Source: Christensenella minuta (GTDB lineage: Bacteria; Bacillota; Clostridia; Christensenellales; Christensenellaceae). Taken from it: a DNA stretch of 64,000 nt. The number at the start of each line of letters is the position of its first letter. Positions within the stretch are counted from its first letter, which is position 1. Positions 24,629 through 34,324 of the stretch are shown here, piece by piece. The notes below the pieces were generated by a model, which searched no databases, had not been told where the DNA came from, and saw only the letters and a program-made list of their open reading frames with translations. The stretch covers positions 267,585 to 331,584 of the forward strand of contig NZ_CP029256.1 in the NCBI RefSeq assembly GCF_003628755.1. Direction: 5' to 3'. Made by a program: the position numbers and the translations under genes.

Positions 24629-25306
24629 ATGTATCGTATGACGGTTTTAAAACAGGGTCTTGCAAGGCTGCACACGCCGATGACGGACACGATCAAGGGA
24701 TGCGGGTTCATAACGGATATGATACCGCTTGAAGAAGGGATTTCCGCGGAATATTTCGTATCTCATCCGGTGGACCTGCTTCTGATCGACCTGTGCAAAA
24801 ACCCGCGGCTCGGACTCTCCCTCCTGAAACAGCTGCGGATACTGGGCGCGAAAAGCGAGATAGTCGCTTATATTGCCGAGGGAGACTGCGACACGCTGAG
24901 GCGTGTGCTGCGTCTTGGCGTGGCGGACTGCCTTGTAGACCCGTTCGATACAAACCGTTTCGAGCAGGCAGTGGAACGGTTTTTGAGGCGCAAACGCCTG
25001 TTTGCCCAGAAAACCGTTACGCAGGAACAGGCGGACGGGCTCTATAGCGGGCTTGAGAAATTGCCGGAGCTTCCAAAGGGATTGCAGAAAAAGACCCTCA
25101 ATACAATCCGCGCGGTCCTCTCGAGCAGTCCGGATACCAGCTTCTCCTGTGAAGATATTGTGGGAACGGTCAATCTTTCGCGCATCACGGTACGGCGTTA
25201 CCTTTCCTATCTTCGGCAGGCAGGCGAGGTTACCGAGGCGGTGAATTACCGCACCGGGGGAAGGCCGTGTTCCCTGTACCGCTGCAATCCGGGCGTATTT
25301 GCGTAA
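24629..25306 (+). CDS. Degenerate-receiver transcriptional regulator
   Basis: A 225-residue protein starting at ATG 24629 after GAGGAG. It has a receiver-like fold (1-125) and a C-terminal winged helix (about 165-220; RITVRRYLSYLRQAGEV) closely resembling that of the regulator at 17362. The N-terminal acidic cluster is missing (MTVLKQG) and the conserved Lys is Asp (CLVDPF), although the Asp of LLIDL is kept. It is unlikely to be phosphorylated normally and may sense a ligand or act by dimerisation. It closes the abfD operon, before a terminator. Confidence 0.82.
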   Translation: MYRMTVLKQGLARLHTPMTDTIKGCGFITDMIPLEEGISAEYFVSHPVDLLLIDLCKNPRLGLSLLKQLRILGAKSEIVAYIAEGDCDTLRRVLRLGVADCLVDPFDTNRFEQAVERFLRRKRLFAQKTVTQEQADGLYSGLEKLPELPKGLQKKTLNTIRAVLSSSPDTSFSCEDIVGTVNLSRITVRRYLSYLRQAGEVTEAVNYRTGGRPCSLYRCNPGVFA

Positions 25307-25325
25307 AAAAGCCGACGGTACGGAT

Positions 25326-25362
25326 AAAAAAGGTATGGAGCCTTGGCCCCATACCTTTTTTT
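25326..25362 (+). terminator. Terminator between the abf operon and cat1, bidirectional
   Basis: GGTATGG (25332-25338) pairs with CCATACC (25349-25355), extended by the flanking A6 and T7 runs, so it can end transcription from both sides. Confidence 0.9.
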
Positions 25363-25375
25363 GGGTAAATGCAGT

Positions 25376-26842
25376 TTATTTTCCCTGGAACACTTCGCCA
25401 AGAAGCTGTGGCGTATGCTTGTGCGCGCACTGTGCGCACGCACGGTCGAGGTAATCGTGCAGCATAGGCCGGAAATCCGGATGCGCGCAGGTATCGATGA
25501 TCTTCCGCGCCCGTTCTTTCGGCGTGGTCGCCCGCAGGTCGGCGTAGCCGTATTCCGTTACGAGGAAATGGATGTCGTGCTCCGTATGGTCAACGTGGGT
25601 GATAAACGGAACGATACAGGAAAGCGTGCCGTTTTTCGCCGTGGAAGGAGTCATGAAAATGGAGAGGCCGGCATTCTGCGCGAAATCGCCGCTGCCGCCG
25701 ATGCCGTTCATGATGCGTGTGCCGTTGATATGGGAAGAATTGACATTCCCGTAAATATCGGTCTCAATCGCCGTGTTCATGGCAATAATTCCAAGTCGGC
25801 GGATGACTTCAGGATGATTGCTGATCTCCTGCGGACGCAGCATGATCTTATCCCGGTAGCTTTCAAAATTCGCTTTGTAGTGCTCTTCAAAATCAGGCGA
25901 AATGGTGAGCGACGTGCCCGAAGCAAAGGAAATTTTTCCAGCTTCGATCAGGTCGAACACTGCATCCTGAAGGACCTCGGAATAGACCTTGAGGTCCGTG
26001 AAATTCGATTTTTTCAGGCCTGCGAGCACCGCGTTGGCAACTCCGCCCACACCCGACTGGAGGGGAGGAAGCGGCACGGGAAGACGCCCGGCCTCGGTCT
26101 CTTTCGTAATCAGCTCGATAATGTTATCCGCAATTTTCTGGGAAATTTCATCCACAGGCTGTACGGAGCGGCCTTTGTCCGGAATATCCGAATAGACGAT
26201 CGCCGCGATCTTGTCGAAGTCGCACGGATAATAATCCGTTCCCACACGGTCGTCCGCATGGATAATCGGGATGGGCTTCGAGTTTGGCACGCGCTCGACC
26301 GTATAAACGTCATGGATGCCGCGCAGCGATTCGGGCTGCGTGGTGTTGACCTCCAGAATGACGTGTTTTGCGCACTCGATATAGGTGTTCGCCGCACCGA
26401 TAGAAGTGGAAGGGATCAGGTGTCCCTCCTCGTCAATGCCTATGATTTCAACGATCGCAAAGTCGATATCGCCGAAAAATCCGTTTTTTGCCCATACGGC
26501 TACTTGGCTCAGATGTACATCGAAATAATCGATCTCTCCCGCGTTGATGGCGTTGCGGACGGTGGAATTCGTCTGGTAGGGCGTACGGCGCTTCATTGCG
26601 CCGCTGCGCGTAAGGGCGCCGTCGATCTCGTCGCCCACCGAAGCGCCCGTCATCACCGTGAGGTTTAGCTTTTCACCCGTTGCTTCCGCACGCCTCGCAA
26701 TGGCAAGCGGCACGGCTTTGGCATGACCCGCCGGCGTAAACCCGCTCATACCGATGGTCGCGTTCGGATAAATGAGCTTTGCCGCCTCGTCGGCGCTCAT
26801 GACTTTACTAAGATATTTCTCGCACTTGATTCTATCGTTCAT
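25376..26842 (-). CDS. cat1: Succinyl-CoA:acyl CoA-transferase (acetyl-CoA hydrolase/transferase family)
   Basis: A 488-residue family I CoA-transferase preceded by GGAGGG. It has GMSGFTPAGHAKAVP near the N-terminus, the GVGGVANAVL CoA motif, and the catalytic Glu in LVTEYGYADLRA near residue 440. It activates succinate to succinyl-CoA using acetyl-CoA or another acyl-CoA. It is divergent from sucD, whose product uses the succinyl-CoA. The assignment as Cat1 rests on length, family and context; other acyl-CoA specificity is possible. Confidence 0.88.
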   Translation of the reverse strand: MNDRIKCEKYLSKVMSADEAAKLIYPNATIGMSGFTPAGHAKAVPLAIARRAEATGEKLNLTVMTGASVGDEIDGALTRSGAMKRRTPYQTNSTVRNAINAGEIDYFDVHLSQVAVWAKNGFFGDIDFAIVEIIGIDEEGHLIPSTSIGAANTYIECAKHVILEVNTTQPESLRGIHDVYTVERVPNSKPIPIIHADDRVGTDYYPCDFDKIAAIVYSDIPDKGRSVQPVDEISQKIADNIIELITKETEAGRLPVPLPPLQSGVGGVANAVLAGLKKSNFTDLKVYSEVLQDAVFDLIEAGKISFASGTSLTISPDFEEHYKANFESYRDKIMLRPQEISNHPEVIRRLGIIAMNTAIETDIYGNVNSSHINGTRIMNGIGGSGDFAQNAGLSIFMTPSTAKNGTLSCIVPFITHVDHTEHDIHFLVTEYGYADLRATTPKERARKIIDTCAHPDFRPMLHDYLDRACAQCAHKHTPQLLGEVFQGK

Positions 26843-26902
26843 ACCGTTCCCTCCATATAAGCCGCAGCCGTGCGGCGATTGTTCCTATTATCACAATTAT
26901 AT

Positions 26903-26908
26903 ATTATA
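26903..26908 (-). promoter_or_regulatory. -10 box for cat1
   Basis: On the minus strand GTGTATAAT lies about 60 bases before the cat1 ATG. The -35 is weak (ATGCAA at 17 bases). Confidence 0.45.
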
Positions 26909-26999
26909 CACTGAGGGGCGGAATTTTGCATCCTGAAAATCCTTTTCCAAACTTAAGAATCGAATGGCGGCAGCGAAAGCTTTTTTTAGTTACATAACT

Positions 27000-27027
27000 T
27001 TGAATTCCGGCAAAAAACCACTATAAT
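27000..27027 (+). promoter_or_regulatory. sucD promoter
   Basis: TTGAAT (27000-27005), a 16-base spacer and TATAAT (27022-27027), 60 bases before the ATG. No sigma-54 site with correct spacing is visible in this gap. Confidence 0.75.
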
Positions 27028-27086
27028 AATATAAGTAAAATTGTATATAAATTTAAATGGAATATTTTATTTAGGAGGATTTTGAA

Positions 27087-28445
27087 ATGGCAACAGTAGC
27101 AGAAATTTTCGAGCGTGCCCACAAGGCGCAGGCCGAGTACGAGAAGAATGCGAGCCAGGAACAGGTGGATGCGGCGGTAAAAGCAATCGGCAAAGTGGTT
27201 TACGACCGTGCCGAAGAGCTTGGGAAGCGCGCGGTGGAAGAGTCCGGCATGGGCGTGGTGGAAGACAAGATCGCCAAATGCCAGGGAAAATCCAAATGTA
27301 TCTGGAACAGCCTGAAGGGCAAAAAGTCCTATGGAATCATTGAGGAAAACAAGGAAACGGGCATCATCAAGGTCGCGAAGCCGAAGGGGGTTGTGGGCGC
27401 GGTAACGCCCGTCACCAACCCGGTGGTTACCCCGATGTGCAACGCGATGTTCGCGCTGAAGGGGAAAAACGCGATTGTGATCGCGCCGCATCCGCGTACG
27501 AGCGACCTCAACAAATATGTTGTGGACCTGTTCCGTGCCGAGCTTAAAAAGCTGGGCCTGCCGGAAGACCTGATCCAGACGATCGAGCATCCTTCGCTCG
27601 ATATGACGCAGGAAGTTATGAAAACGGCTGACGTCGTTGTGGCAACGGGCGGCGCAGGCATGGTAAAATCCGCGTATTCCAGCGGGAAACCGGCCCTTGG
27701 TGTCGGACCTGGCAACGTGCAGGTTATCATTGACCGCGGCGTTGACTATGACGCGGCGGCTTCCATGATTATTGCGGGGCGTAAATTCGATAACGGTATC
27801 ATCTGTTCGGGCGAACAGTGTGTAATGATCCCGTCGGACGAATATGATACGGTGATTAAAGCGTTTGAGAAGAACGGCGCTTACTATATTGATGATCCGG
27901 AGCAGGTTGAGAAATTTGCCGGGGCGATTTTCCCGGACGGCGTGATTAACAAGGACGTGGTTGGCCAGAGTGTGCAGAAGATTGCTTCCCTTGCGGGCGT
28001 TTCCGTACCGGAAGGCACAAAGGTCGTGCTCCTGAAAGCGCGCGGCCGCGGCAAGGCGGACCTGCTGTGCAAGGAGAAAATGTGTCCGTTCATGATCGCG
28101 ATCCCGTACGACACGTTCGACGACGCGATGAGCGCAGCCTATGAGAACCTTTGCTACGAGGGCAAGGGCCACACGTGCTCCATCCATTCAAACGATATGG
28201 AGCACGTACGCATGGTCGGCGAATATATGCCTGTGAGCCGTATTGTTGTCAACCAGCCTTCCTCCACGACGGCGGGCGGCGCGCTCACAAACGGATTCTC
28301 TCCTACCACGACGCTTGGCTGCGGTTCCTGGGGCAATAACAGCATTTCCGAAAATCTCAACTATACGCACCTGATTAACGTTTCGCAGATCGGCCTTTAC
28401 AATAAGGACAAGAAGATACCGACGGACGAAGAAATCTGGGCGTAA
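27087..28445 (+). CDS. sucD: CoA-acylating succinate-semialdehyde dehydrogenase
   Basis: A 452-residue aldehyde dehydrogenase of the CoA-dependent type that reduces succinyl-CoA to succinate semialdehyde. It has TPVTNPVVTPMCNAM, the nucleotide segment GPGNVQV and the active-site Cys in NGIICSGEQ. The start follows AGGAGGATTTTGAA. Location beside cat1 and the 4-hydroxybutyrate genes distinguishes it from acetaldehyde dehydrogenases of the same family. Confidence 0.93.
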   Translation: MATVAEIFERAHKAQAEYEKNASQEQVDAAVKAIGKVVYDRAEELGKRAVEESGMGVVEDKIAKCQGKSKCIWNSLKGKKSYGIIEENKETGIIKVAKPKGVVGAVTPVTNPVVTPMCNAMFALKGKNAIVIAPHPRTSDLNKYVVDLFRAELKKLGLPEDLIQTIEHPSLDMTQEVMKTADVVVATGGAGMVKSAYSSGKPALGVGPGNVQVIIDRGVDYDAAASMIIAGRKFDNGIICSGEQCVMIPSDEYDTVIKAFEKNGAYYIDDPEQVEKFAGAIFPDGVINKDVVGQSVQKIASLAGVSVPEGTKVVLLKARGRGKADLLCKEKMCPFMIAIPYDTFDDAMSAAYENLCYEGKGHTCSIHSNDMEHVRMVGEYMPVSRIVVNQPSSTTAGGALTNGFSPTTTLGCGSWGNNSISENLNYTHLINVSQIGLYNKDKKIPTDEEIWA

Positions 28446-28514
28446 GCAATGCGTTTCCAAATTGGGGGCCGCCGCCGGGATTGGGCGTGGCAGCCGGAGG
28501 GGGCGCTGTAAGGT

Positions 28515-29777
28515 ATGCGGCTTTCCGTTGAACAAAAGCAGGTACAGTCACAGGTTGCGTCCCAGCAGATGCAGCAGGCGCTGTTCCTGCTTTCCAAAAA
28601 CGCATGGGAGCTGAACGAATATGTGCGGGAACAGACGGTTGAAAATCCCGTGCTCGAGGCGCTTGAACCGCAATGGCAGGAGCGTGGCCTTGGTTTCGGG
28701 GCGGTTCGTTATTATGGGGAAAGCTTTGAAAAGGCTGCGCCGGAAACGCTGGCGGAGAGTCTTCGGAGCCAGCTTGACTTGAAAAAGCTTGACCAGGACG
28801 AACTCAGGGCAGCAAAGGAAATTATCGGCGCGCTTGATTCCCGGGGATATTTTACGGAGCCGCTCGCCGATATGGCGCGGCTGTGCAAGGTCAGTACGGC
28901 GCAGGCTGGGCGGGCGCTTGCAGCGGTGCAGTCCCTCGATCCTGCGGGAGTGGGGGCGCGCAGCCTTTCCGAATGCCTGTGCCTGCAGCTTCAACGCCGC
29001 GGGGAAACGGAGGAGGCGCCTTACCGGATTGCCCGGGATTACCTCGAAGAGCTTGCCCGGGGAGATTATGCGGGCATTGCGTCCGCGCTGGGGATATCAG
29101 CGGCCAAAAGCCGCGCCTGCTGCGAATTGCTGCGGTCGCTTAAACCGGGTGTTTCCAACACTGCGCCGGAGGATGCCGCGCAGTATGTTTTCCCCGAGAT
29201 TCTTGTAGAAAAGGATGGGGACAGGCTTCGCGTGATCCTCGACGAACGGAAGATTATCCGGCCGTTTGTAAACGACGCTTACGAGCCTGGCGGGCTTGAC
29301 GGCGAGGCAAAGGCATATTTGCGGGAGCGCCGGGCGCTTGCAAAACGGATCGTGCAGTCTGTGGACCTCTGGAAGACGATGCTGCGGCGCGTGGCGGAAA
29401 AAATTGTTTTGGCGCAGCAGGATTTTTTCCTTAGGGATGAAGCGCTGCAGCCCCTCAAAATGTCGGATATCGCGGAAGAGCTGGGTGTGCATCCCTCTAC
29501 GGTCAGCAGGGCCGTAGCGGGAAAATATCTGATGTCGGATGCGGGCATATTTGCCCTGAAGGGCTTCTTTTCGCGCAGTATTCCCGAGGGGGAGAAACGT
29601 GTGAGCGGGGATTATATCAGGAGGAGCATCCGGGAGATGCTTGCGCAGGACCCCACGCTCACGGACAGCGCGGTAACAGAGCGCCTTCACAGCCGGGGAG
29701 CAAAAATTGCCCGGCGGACGGTCGCAAAATACCGCAGGGAAATGGGGATCGTGTCCTCATACCGCAGGAACAAATAG
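28515..29777 (+). CDS. rpoN: RNA polymerase sigma-54 factor
   Basis: A 420-residue sigma factor. The N-terminal activator-interaction region is Gln-rich (QQMQQALFLLSKNAWELNEY), followed by the core-binding domain, an HTH (LGVHPSTVSRAVAGKYL) and the C-terminal RpoN box ARRTVAKYR that reads the -24 element. It lies inside the metabolic island, 70 bases after sucD, and supplies the factor needed at the 19778 promoter. The closest GGAGG lies about 14 bases before the ATG, so initiation may be weak or the start slightly different. Confidence 0.96.
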   Translation: MRLSVEQKQVQSQVASQQMQQALFLLSKNAWELNEYVREQTVENPVLEALEPQWQERGLGFGAVRYYGESFEKAAPETLAESLRSQLDLKKLDQDELRAAKEIIGALDSRGYFTEPLADMARLCKVSTAQAGRALAAVQSLDPAGVGARSLSECLCLQLQRRGETEEAPYRIARDYLEELARGDYAGIASALGISAAKSRACCELLRSLKPGVSNTAPEDAAQYVFPEILVEKDGDRLRVILDERKIIRPFVNDAYEPGGLDGEAKAYLRERRALAKRIVQSVDLWKTMLRRVAEKIVLAQQDFFLRDEALQPLKMSDIAEELGVHPSTVSRAVAGKYLMSDAGIFALKGFFSRSIPEGEKRVSGDYIRRSIREMLAQDPTLTDSAVTERLHSRGAKIARRTVAKYRREMGIVSSYRRNK

Positions 29778-29873
29778 GAAACGGAAACAATGAGCCGTGC
29801 CCTGTGCACGCGCCGTATACACTGCATCCGGGACTCAAAATGGGGTCCGGATCGAAACGATTAGGAGAACGAT

Positions 29874-31013
29874 ATGGATTTCACATTAAGCAAGGAACAT
29901 CAGATGCTCAGGACCCTGTTTCGGGACTTTGCTGAAAATGAAGTGAAGCCGCTCGCGGAGGAGCTGGACGAGGAAGAACGGTTCCCGGTCGAAACGGTGG
30001 AGAAAATGAGAAAATACGGCTTTTTGGGCATACCCTTCCCCAAGGAATACGGCGGGCAGGGCTGCGACACGCTTGCGTATATCATGTGCGTGGAAGAGCT
30101 TTCCCGTGTGTGCGGAACAACGGGCGTAATCGTGTCCGCGCATACGTCGCTCGGCTCAAACCCCATTAAGCAATTCGGCAACGAAGAACAGAAGCAGAAA
30201 TATCTCGTACCGCTCGCGAAGGGCGAAAAACTCGGCGCGTTCGGCCTTACCGAAGCCGGTGCGGGAACGGACGCTTCCGGACAGCAGACAAAGGCTGTAC
30301 TGGAAGGGGACCATTATGTTTTGAACGGCACGAAGATATTTATCACGAACGCTGGATATGCGGATACGTACGTAATCTTTGCCATGACGGATAAATCCAA
30401 GGGGAACCACGGCATTTCGGCATTTATCGTTGAAAAGGATTTCCCGGGCTTTTCGGTCGGCAAAAAAGAGCGTAAAATGGGGATACGCGGCAGCGCGACG
30501 GCGGAGCTCATCATGGAGAACTGCATCGTGCCCCGGGAAAACCTGCTGGGCAAGGAAGGCCAGGGATTCAAGATCGCGATGGCGACGCTCGACGGCGGCA
30601 GGATCGGTATCGCGGCGCAGGCGCTTGGCATTGCCGAGGGCGCGTTTCATGAAACGGTGGCCTATGTGAAGGAGCGCAAGCAGTTTGGCAAGCCGCTCTC
30701 CAAATTCCAAAATACGCAATTCGTGCTCGCGGACCTGAAGGCGCGCATCGATGCGGCACAGCTGCTCGTTTACCGTGCGGCGATTGCCAAGGATACGATG
30801 GACCGCTTCTCCGTCGAGTCGGCGACCGCAAAGCTCGTTGCGGCGGAAACGGCGATGGAAGTAACTACCAAATGCGTGCAGCTGATGGGCGGCTATGGAT
30901 ATACGCGGGAATATCCTGTGGAGCGCATGATGCGCGACGCAAAGATCACCGAAATTTACGAAGGCACCAGCGAGGTGCAGCGCATGGTCATCTCCGGCGC
31001 AGTTTTGAAGTAA
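29874..31013 (+). CDS. bcd: Butyryl-CoA (acyl-CoA) dehydrogenase
   Basis: A 379-residue flavoprotein of the acyl-CoA dehydrogenase fold. It has the family signatures [16 protein letters not shown] and [20 protein letters not shown], and the catalytic base Glu in [10 protein letters not shown]. In this operon it reduces crotonyl-CoA to butyryl-CoA. The etfB and etfA genes follow directly, as in clostridial Bcd-Etf complexes that couple the step to ferredoxin reduction. Confidence 0.94.
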   Translation: MDFTLSKEHQMLRTLFRDFAENEVKPLAEELDEEERFPVETVEKMRKYGFLGIPFPKEYGGQGCDTLAYIMCVEELSRVCGTTGVIVSAHTSLGSNPIKQFGNEEQKQKYLVPLAKGEKLGAFGLTEAGAGTDASGQQTKAVLEGDHYVLNGTKIFITNAGYADTYVIFAMTDKSKGNHGISAFIVEKDFPGFSVGKKERKMGIRGSATAELIMENCIVPRENLLGKEGQGFKIAMATLDGGRIGIAAQALGIAEGAFHETVAYVKERKQFGKPLSKFQNTQFVLADLKARIDAAQLLVYRAAIAKDTMDRFSVESATAKLVAAETAMEVTTKCVQLMGGYGYTREYPVERMMRDAKITEIYEGTSEVQRMVISGAVLK

Positions 31014-31031
31014 AGCAGGAGGGATAACACA

Positions 31032-31814
31032 GTGAATATAGTTGTTTGCATCAAACAGGTACCGGATACGAATGAAGTGAAGCTCGATCCCAAGACGGGC
31101 ACGCTCATTCGCGAGGGCGTTCCCTCCATTATCAATCCGGACGACAAAGCGGGCCTTGAAGCGGCCCTGAGATTAAAAGATTCAATGGGCGCGAAAGTCA
31201 GCGTCATTTCCATGGGACCGCCGCAGGCGGACGTTGCGCTCAGGGAAGCGCTCGCAATGGGCGCGGACGAGGCGATCCTGATAACGGACAGGGCGTTCGG
31301 CGGTGCTGATACATGGGCGACTTCCTCCACTCTCGCTTCAGCGGTAAAGAAGCTGCCTTTCGATCTTATCATCACCGGACGGCAGGCCATCGACGGCGAT
31401 ACGGCGCAAGTCGGCCCGCAGATCGCGGAGCATCTTCATTTGCCCAACATCAGCTATGCGGAAGAGATCAAGGTCGAGGGAGACAGCATTGTCGTGAAGC
31501 GGCAGTACGAGGACCGGTACCATATCATCAAGGCGAAAATGCCGTGCCTTATTACGGCGCTTGCGGAGCTAAACGAGCCCCGCTATATGACGCCGATGGG
31601 TATCTGGGACGCCTACCACGAAAAGGAAGTTACCATCTGGACGCTCGAAGATCTCGATGTAGACCGGTCGAATATCGGCCTTAAAGGGTCTCCGACGCGG
31701 GTGTGGAAATCCTTTACCAAGCCCCTCAAGGCGGCGGGAACGGTCGTAAATACGGATGTTCAGGATTCGGTCCGGTTCCTGATGGACTCGCTCCGCAGTA
31801 AATTCGTACTGTGA
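31032..31814 (+). CDS. etfB: Electron-transfer flavoprotein, beta subunit
   Basis: A 260-residue EtfB starting at GTG 31032. It opens MNIVVCIKQVPDTNEVKLD and contains the flavin/nucleotide segment GRQAIDGDTAQVGPQ. Its length is that of EtfB paired with bifurcating Bcd. The stop is close to the EtfA start. Confidence 0.94.
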   Translation: MNIVVCIKQVPDTNEVKLDPKTGTLIREGVPSIINPDDKAGLEAALRLKDSMGAKVSVISMGPPQADVALREALAMGADEAILITDRAFGGADTWATSSTLASAVKKLPFDLIITGRQAIDGDTAQVGPQIAEHLHLPNISYAEEIKVEGDSIVVKRQYEDRYHIIKAKMPCLITALAELNEPRYMTPMGIWDAYHEKEVTIWTLEDLDVDRSNIGLKGSPTRVWKSFTKPLKAAGTVVNTDVQDSVRFLMDSLRSKFVL

Positions 31815-31831
31815 CGGAAAGTGGTGATACA

Positions 31832-32857
31832 ATGAATATACAGGATTATAAAGGCGTATTCGTATTCGCACAGCAGGAAGACGGTAAACTCGCGGGCGTG
31901 TCGCTCGAGTTGGTCGGCAAGGCAAAAGAGCTCGCGAAGGACCTTGGAACAGAAGTAACGGCGGTCGTCCTCGGATCGGAGATCCGCGATATGGCGAAAA
32001 AGCTTGGACGCTACGGTGCGGACAATGTGGTCCTCGCGGACGATCCGGGCCTTAAGGTTTATATGACGGAGCCTTATGCGCATGTATTGACGCAGATCAT
32101 TCAGGAAAAAAAGCCGGAAATCGTGCTCTACGGCGCGACGGCCATCGGCCGCGACCTAGCGCCGCGCGTATCGGCGCGTGTGCATACCGGCCTTACGGCG
32201 GACTGCACGGGGCTTGAGGTCGATCCGGAAACCAAAAACCTGCGCATGACGCGGCCCGCATTCGGCGGCAATATTATGGCGACGATCATCTGTCCGGAGT
32301 TCCGGCCGCAGATGGCGACGGTCCGCCCGGGCGTGATGCAGCGCATCCATCCGGCGGCGGAATCTTCTGCGAAGGTCGAAAATTACAAGGTGGAACTTCC
32401 ACGGGAAAGCTTCAATGTGGAAATTCTCGACATTGTGAAAAAGGTCAGCGACAAGATGGATATTCAGGATGCGAAAATACTCGTATCCGGCGGACGCGGG
32501 ATGGGCTGCCCGGAAAATTTCCAGTTGCTTGAAGACCTCGCGGCGGCGTTTGGAGGCGGTGCGACGGTAAGCTCTTCCCGCGCGTGCGTGGACGCGGGGT
32601 GGGTAGAGAAGGACAGGCAGGTCGGCCAGACGGGCAAGACGGTCCGTCCGGATCTTTACATTGCATGCGGTATATCAGGAGCCATCCAGCATCTTGCGGG
32701 CATGGAGGATTCGGACCTTATCATTGCCATTAATAAGGATGAATACGCGCCTATTTTTGAGGCGGCGGATTATGGCGTCGTGGGCGATGTGACAAAGATA
32801 CTGCCTGCGTTCACTGAGCAAGTGAAGCGTGCCATCGCGGAGAAAAACGAATCCTGA
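31832..32857 (+). CDS. etfA: Electron-transfer flavoprotein, alpha subunit
   Basis: A 341-residue EtfA. ATG 31832 has AAGTGGTGAT before it; a GTG at 31811 overlapping the etfB stop is a less likely start. The C-terminal FAD-binding half shows [25 protein letters not shown] and AINKD motifs. Together with EtfB it accepts NADH electrons and delivers them to Bcd and, by inference, ferredoxin. Confidence 0.94.
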   Translation: MNIQDYKGVFVFAQQEDGKLAGVSLELVGKAKELAKDLGTEVTAVVLGSEIRDMAKKLGRYGADNVVLADDPGLKVYMTEPYAHVLTQIIQEKKPEIVLYGATAIGRDLAPRVSARVHTGLTADCTGLEVDPETKNLRMTRPAFGGNIMATIICPEFRPQMATVRPGVMQRIHPAAESSAKVENYKVELPRESFNVEILDIVKKVSDKMDIQDAKILVSGGRGMGCPENFQLLEDLAAAFGGGATVSSSRACVDAGWVEKDRQVGQTGKTVRPDLYIACGISGAIQHLAGMEDSDLIIAINKDEYAPIFEAADYGVVGDVTKILPAFTEQVKRAIAEKNES

Positions 32858-32868
32858 CGAAGCATGGC

Positions 32869-32904
32869 GGGGCTGTCTCATATCAGATGAAACAGCCCCG
32901 TTTT
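32869..32904 (+). terminator. Terminator of the bcd-etfBA unit
   Basis: An 8-bp stem GGGGCTGT / ACAGCCCC with a 15-base loop, followed by GTTTT. Confidence 0.7.
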
Positions 32905-33362
32905 GCATTTTAGGAAAAGAATGGGAACAACGTGTTACAAGATGCGGCTCAGTTACGTATAAAATGTTAAGTTGTGAAAAAAAAGACAATAGCGCGTTAA
33001 AAAATCATGAACTTTACGCCTTTTGAGGCGCGGAAGTATTTACAAAAACGCTATAATTTGTTAAAATATACACAAACTTTGTTTTTGGTGCATGATACGC
33101 ATGGGGAGCGTGCCATAGGATGACTGCAGAGAGGCAAAAAGAATGGCTTGAAGGTGGCCTGGAGCGTGAAGGGAAAGGACGCTTTAGGCTTTGTGCAGTC
33201 CCGGAATATCCGGCATGCAAAAAAGTATCACAGTCAAAAAGAGAGGGCGTACGCACCGCGGATCATAAGCGGCGTGGAATGCCTGCTTTTTTTGAAAAGA
33301 GAAGTTAGAAAAGGCGTAAGCCTGTATGTTTGCAGATGCGACAAATTTAGGAGGATGCAGTA
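32905..33362. other. 458-base gene-free region before mdh
   Basis: AT-rich in its first half. It contains a TATAAT at 33052-33057 without a clear -35, and a weak -24/-12-like site at 33086-33101. Two short overlapping frames (33120-33308 and 33148-33363) lack convincing starts and composition. The last bases hold the AGGAGG site for mdh at 33351. Confidence 0.5.
33086..33101 (+). promoter_or_regulatory. Possible sigma-54 promoter of the mdh-frd operon
   Basis: TGGTGCATGATACGCA keeps GG at -24 and GC at -12 with exact 12-base spacing, but differs from consensus at several other positions. No copy of the TGTTGCA-N4-TGAAACA repeat is clear upstream. Weak evidence. Confidence 0.3.
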
Positions 33363-34310
33363 ATGAGCAGGAAAGTAACGATCATTGGCGCTGGAAGCGT
33401 CGGTTCCACGATCACGTATACGATGGCGGTTAACGGACTCGCTTCCGAGATCGTAATGATCGACGTCAATACCGAGAGGGCGCTCGGCGAGGCGATGGAT
33501 ATTCGCCAGGGTACGCCGTTTTGTTCCCCGATCCAGATTTATGCGGGGACTTATGAAGATGCGAAGGATTCCGATGTAGTGGTCATCACATCTGGCATGC
33601 CCCGTAAGGCCGGCCAGTCCCGGATCGACCTCGCGCAGACTAATGTGGACGTGATCCGCGAAATTGCGCCGGAGATCGTAAAGCATGCGCCGGACGCGAT
33701 CTATATTCTTGTCAGCAACCCGGTGGACGTACTTACCTACACCTTTTGCAAGGTGTCCGGCCTGCCGGAAAACAGGATCATCGGCTCGGGCACAATCCTC
33801 GATACCGCGCGCCTGCGTTCGCGCCTTGCGGAATACCTCAGCATCAGCCAGAAGAGCATCCATGCCTATGTAATGGGAGAGCACGGCGACAGTTCTTTTG
33901 TCCCGTGGTCTACTGCGCGTGTGGGCAGCGTCGAAATACTTGACGACAAGGGCGGCTTCAACTTTACCGGCCGCATCAAGGCAAAGCTCAATCCGGAAGA
34001 GATCGAGCAGTATATCCGCACGTCGGGCGGCAAGATCATTGAGCGCAAGGGCGCGACCTTCTATGCGATCGCCATTTCGGTGTGCCATATCGTGGACTGT
34101 CTGTTCGGCAGCTCGAACCGCGTTATGACGGTTTCCTCCATGCTGCACGGCGAATACGGCATCGACGACGTGTGCCTCTCGATCCCGTTCATTTTTGGGC
34201 CGCAGGGTATCTGCGGAAACGTGCTTCCCGCAATGACGGAGCAGGAGCTTGAAAAACTCCAGCATAGTGCGGACGTCCTCAAAGGAGTCATCAAACAGGT
34301 TAATATCTGA
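33363..34310 (+). CDS. mdh: Malate dehydrogenase of lactate-dehydrogenase-like type
   Basis: A 315-residue NAD-dependent 2-hydroxyacid dehydrogenase with the N-terminal GAGSVGST motif and an LDH-like GEHGDSSF active site. The specificity loop reads [11 protein letters not shown]: Arg81 sits where lactate dehydrogenases carry Gln and malate dehydrogenases carry Arg, and Arg87 is the substrate-binding Arg. This predicts malate/oxaloacetate as substrates. Fumarase follows 14 bases later. The start follows AGGAGGATGCAGTA. Confidence 0.85.
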   Translation: MSRKVTIIGAGSVGSTITYTMAVNGLASEIVMIDVNTERALGEAMDIRQGTPFCSPIQIYAGTYEDAKDSDVVVITSGMPRKAGQSRIDLAQTNVDVIREIAPEIVKHAPDAIYILVSNPVDVLTYTFCKVSGLPENRIIGSGTILDTARLRSRLAEYLSISQKSIHAYVMGEHGDSSFVPWSTARVGSVEILDDKGGFNFTGRIKAKLNPEEIEQYIRTSGGKIIERKGATFYAIAISVCHIVDCLFGSSNRVMTVSSMLHGEYGIDDVCLSIPFIFGPQGICGNVLPAMTEQELEKLQHSADVLKGVIKQVNI

Positions 34311-34324
34311 TTGGAGGGAACTAT

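Noticed and set aside
26966-26981. TGGCGGCAGCGAAAGC before sucD as a sigma-54 site
   Set aside because: The GG to GC spacing is 13 rather than 12 bases, and a sound sigma-A promoter lies just downstream.
33148-33363. Short frame ending in TAATG at the mdh start
   Set aside because: The stop/start overlap hints at coupling, but the frame opens only with TTG, has no ribosome site, and its end simply reads through the mdh Shine-Dalgarno sequence.
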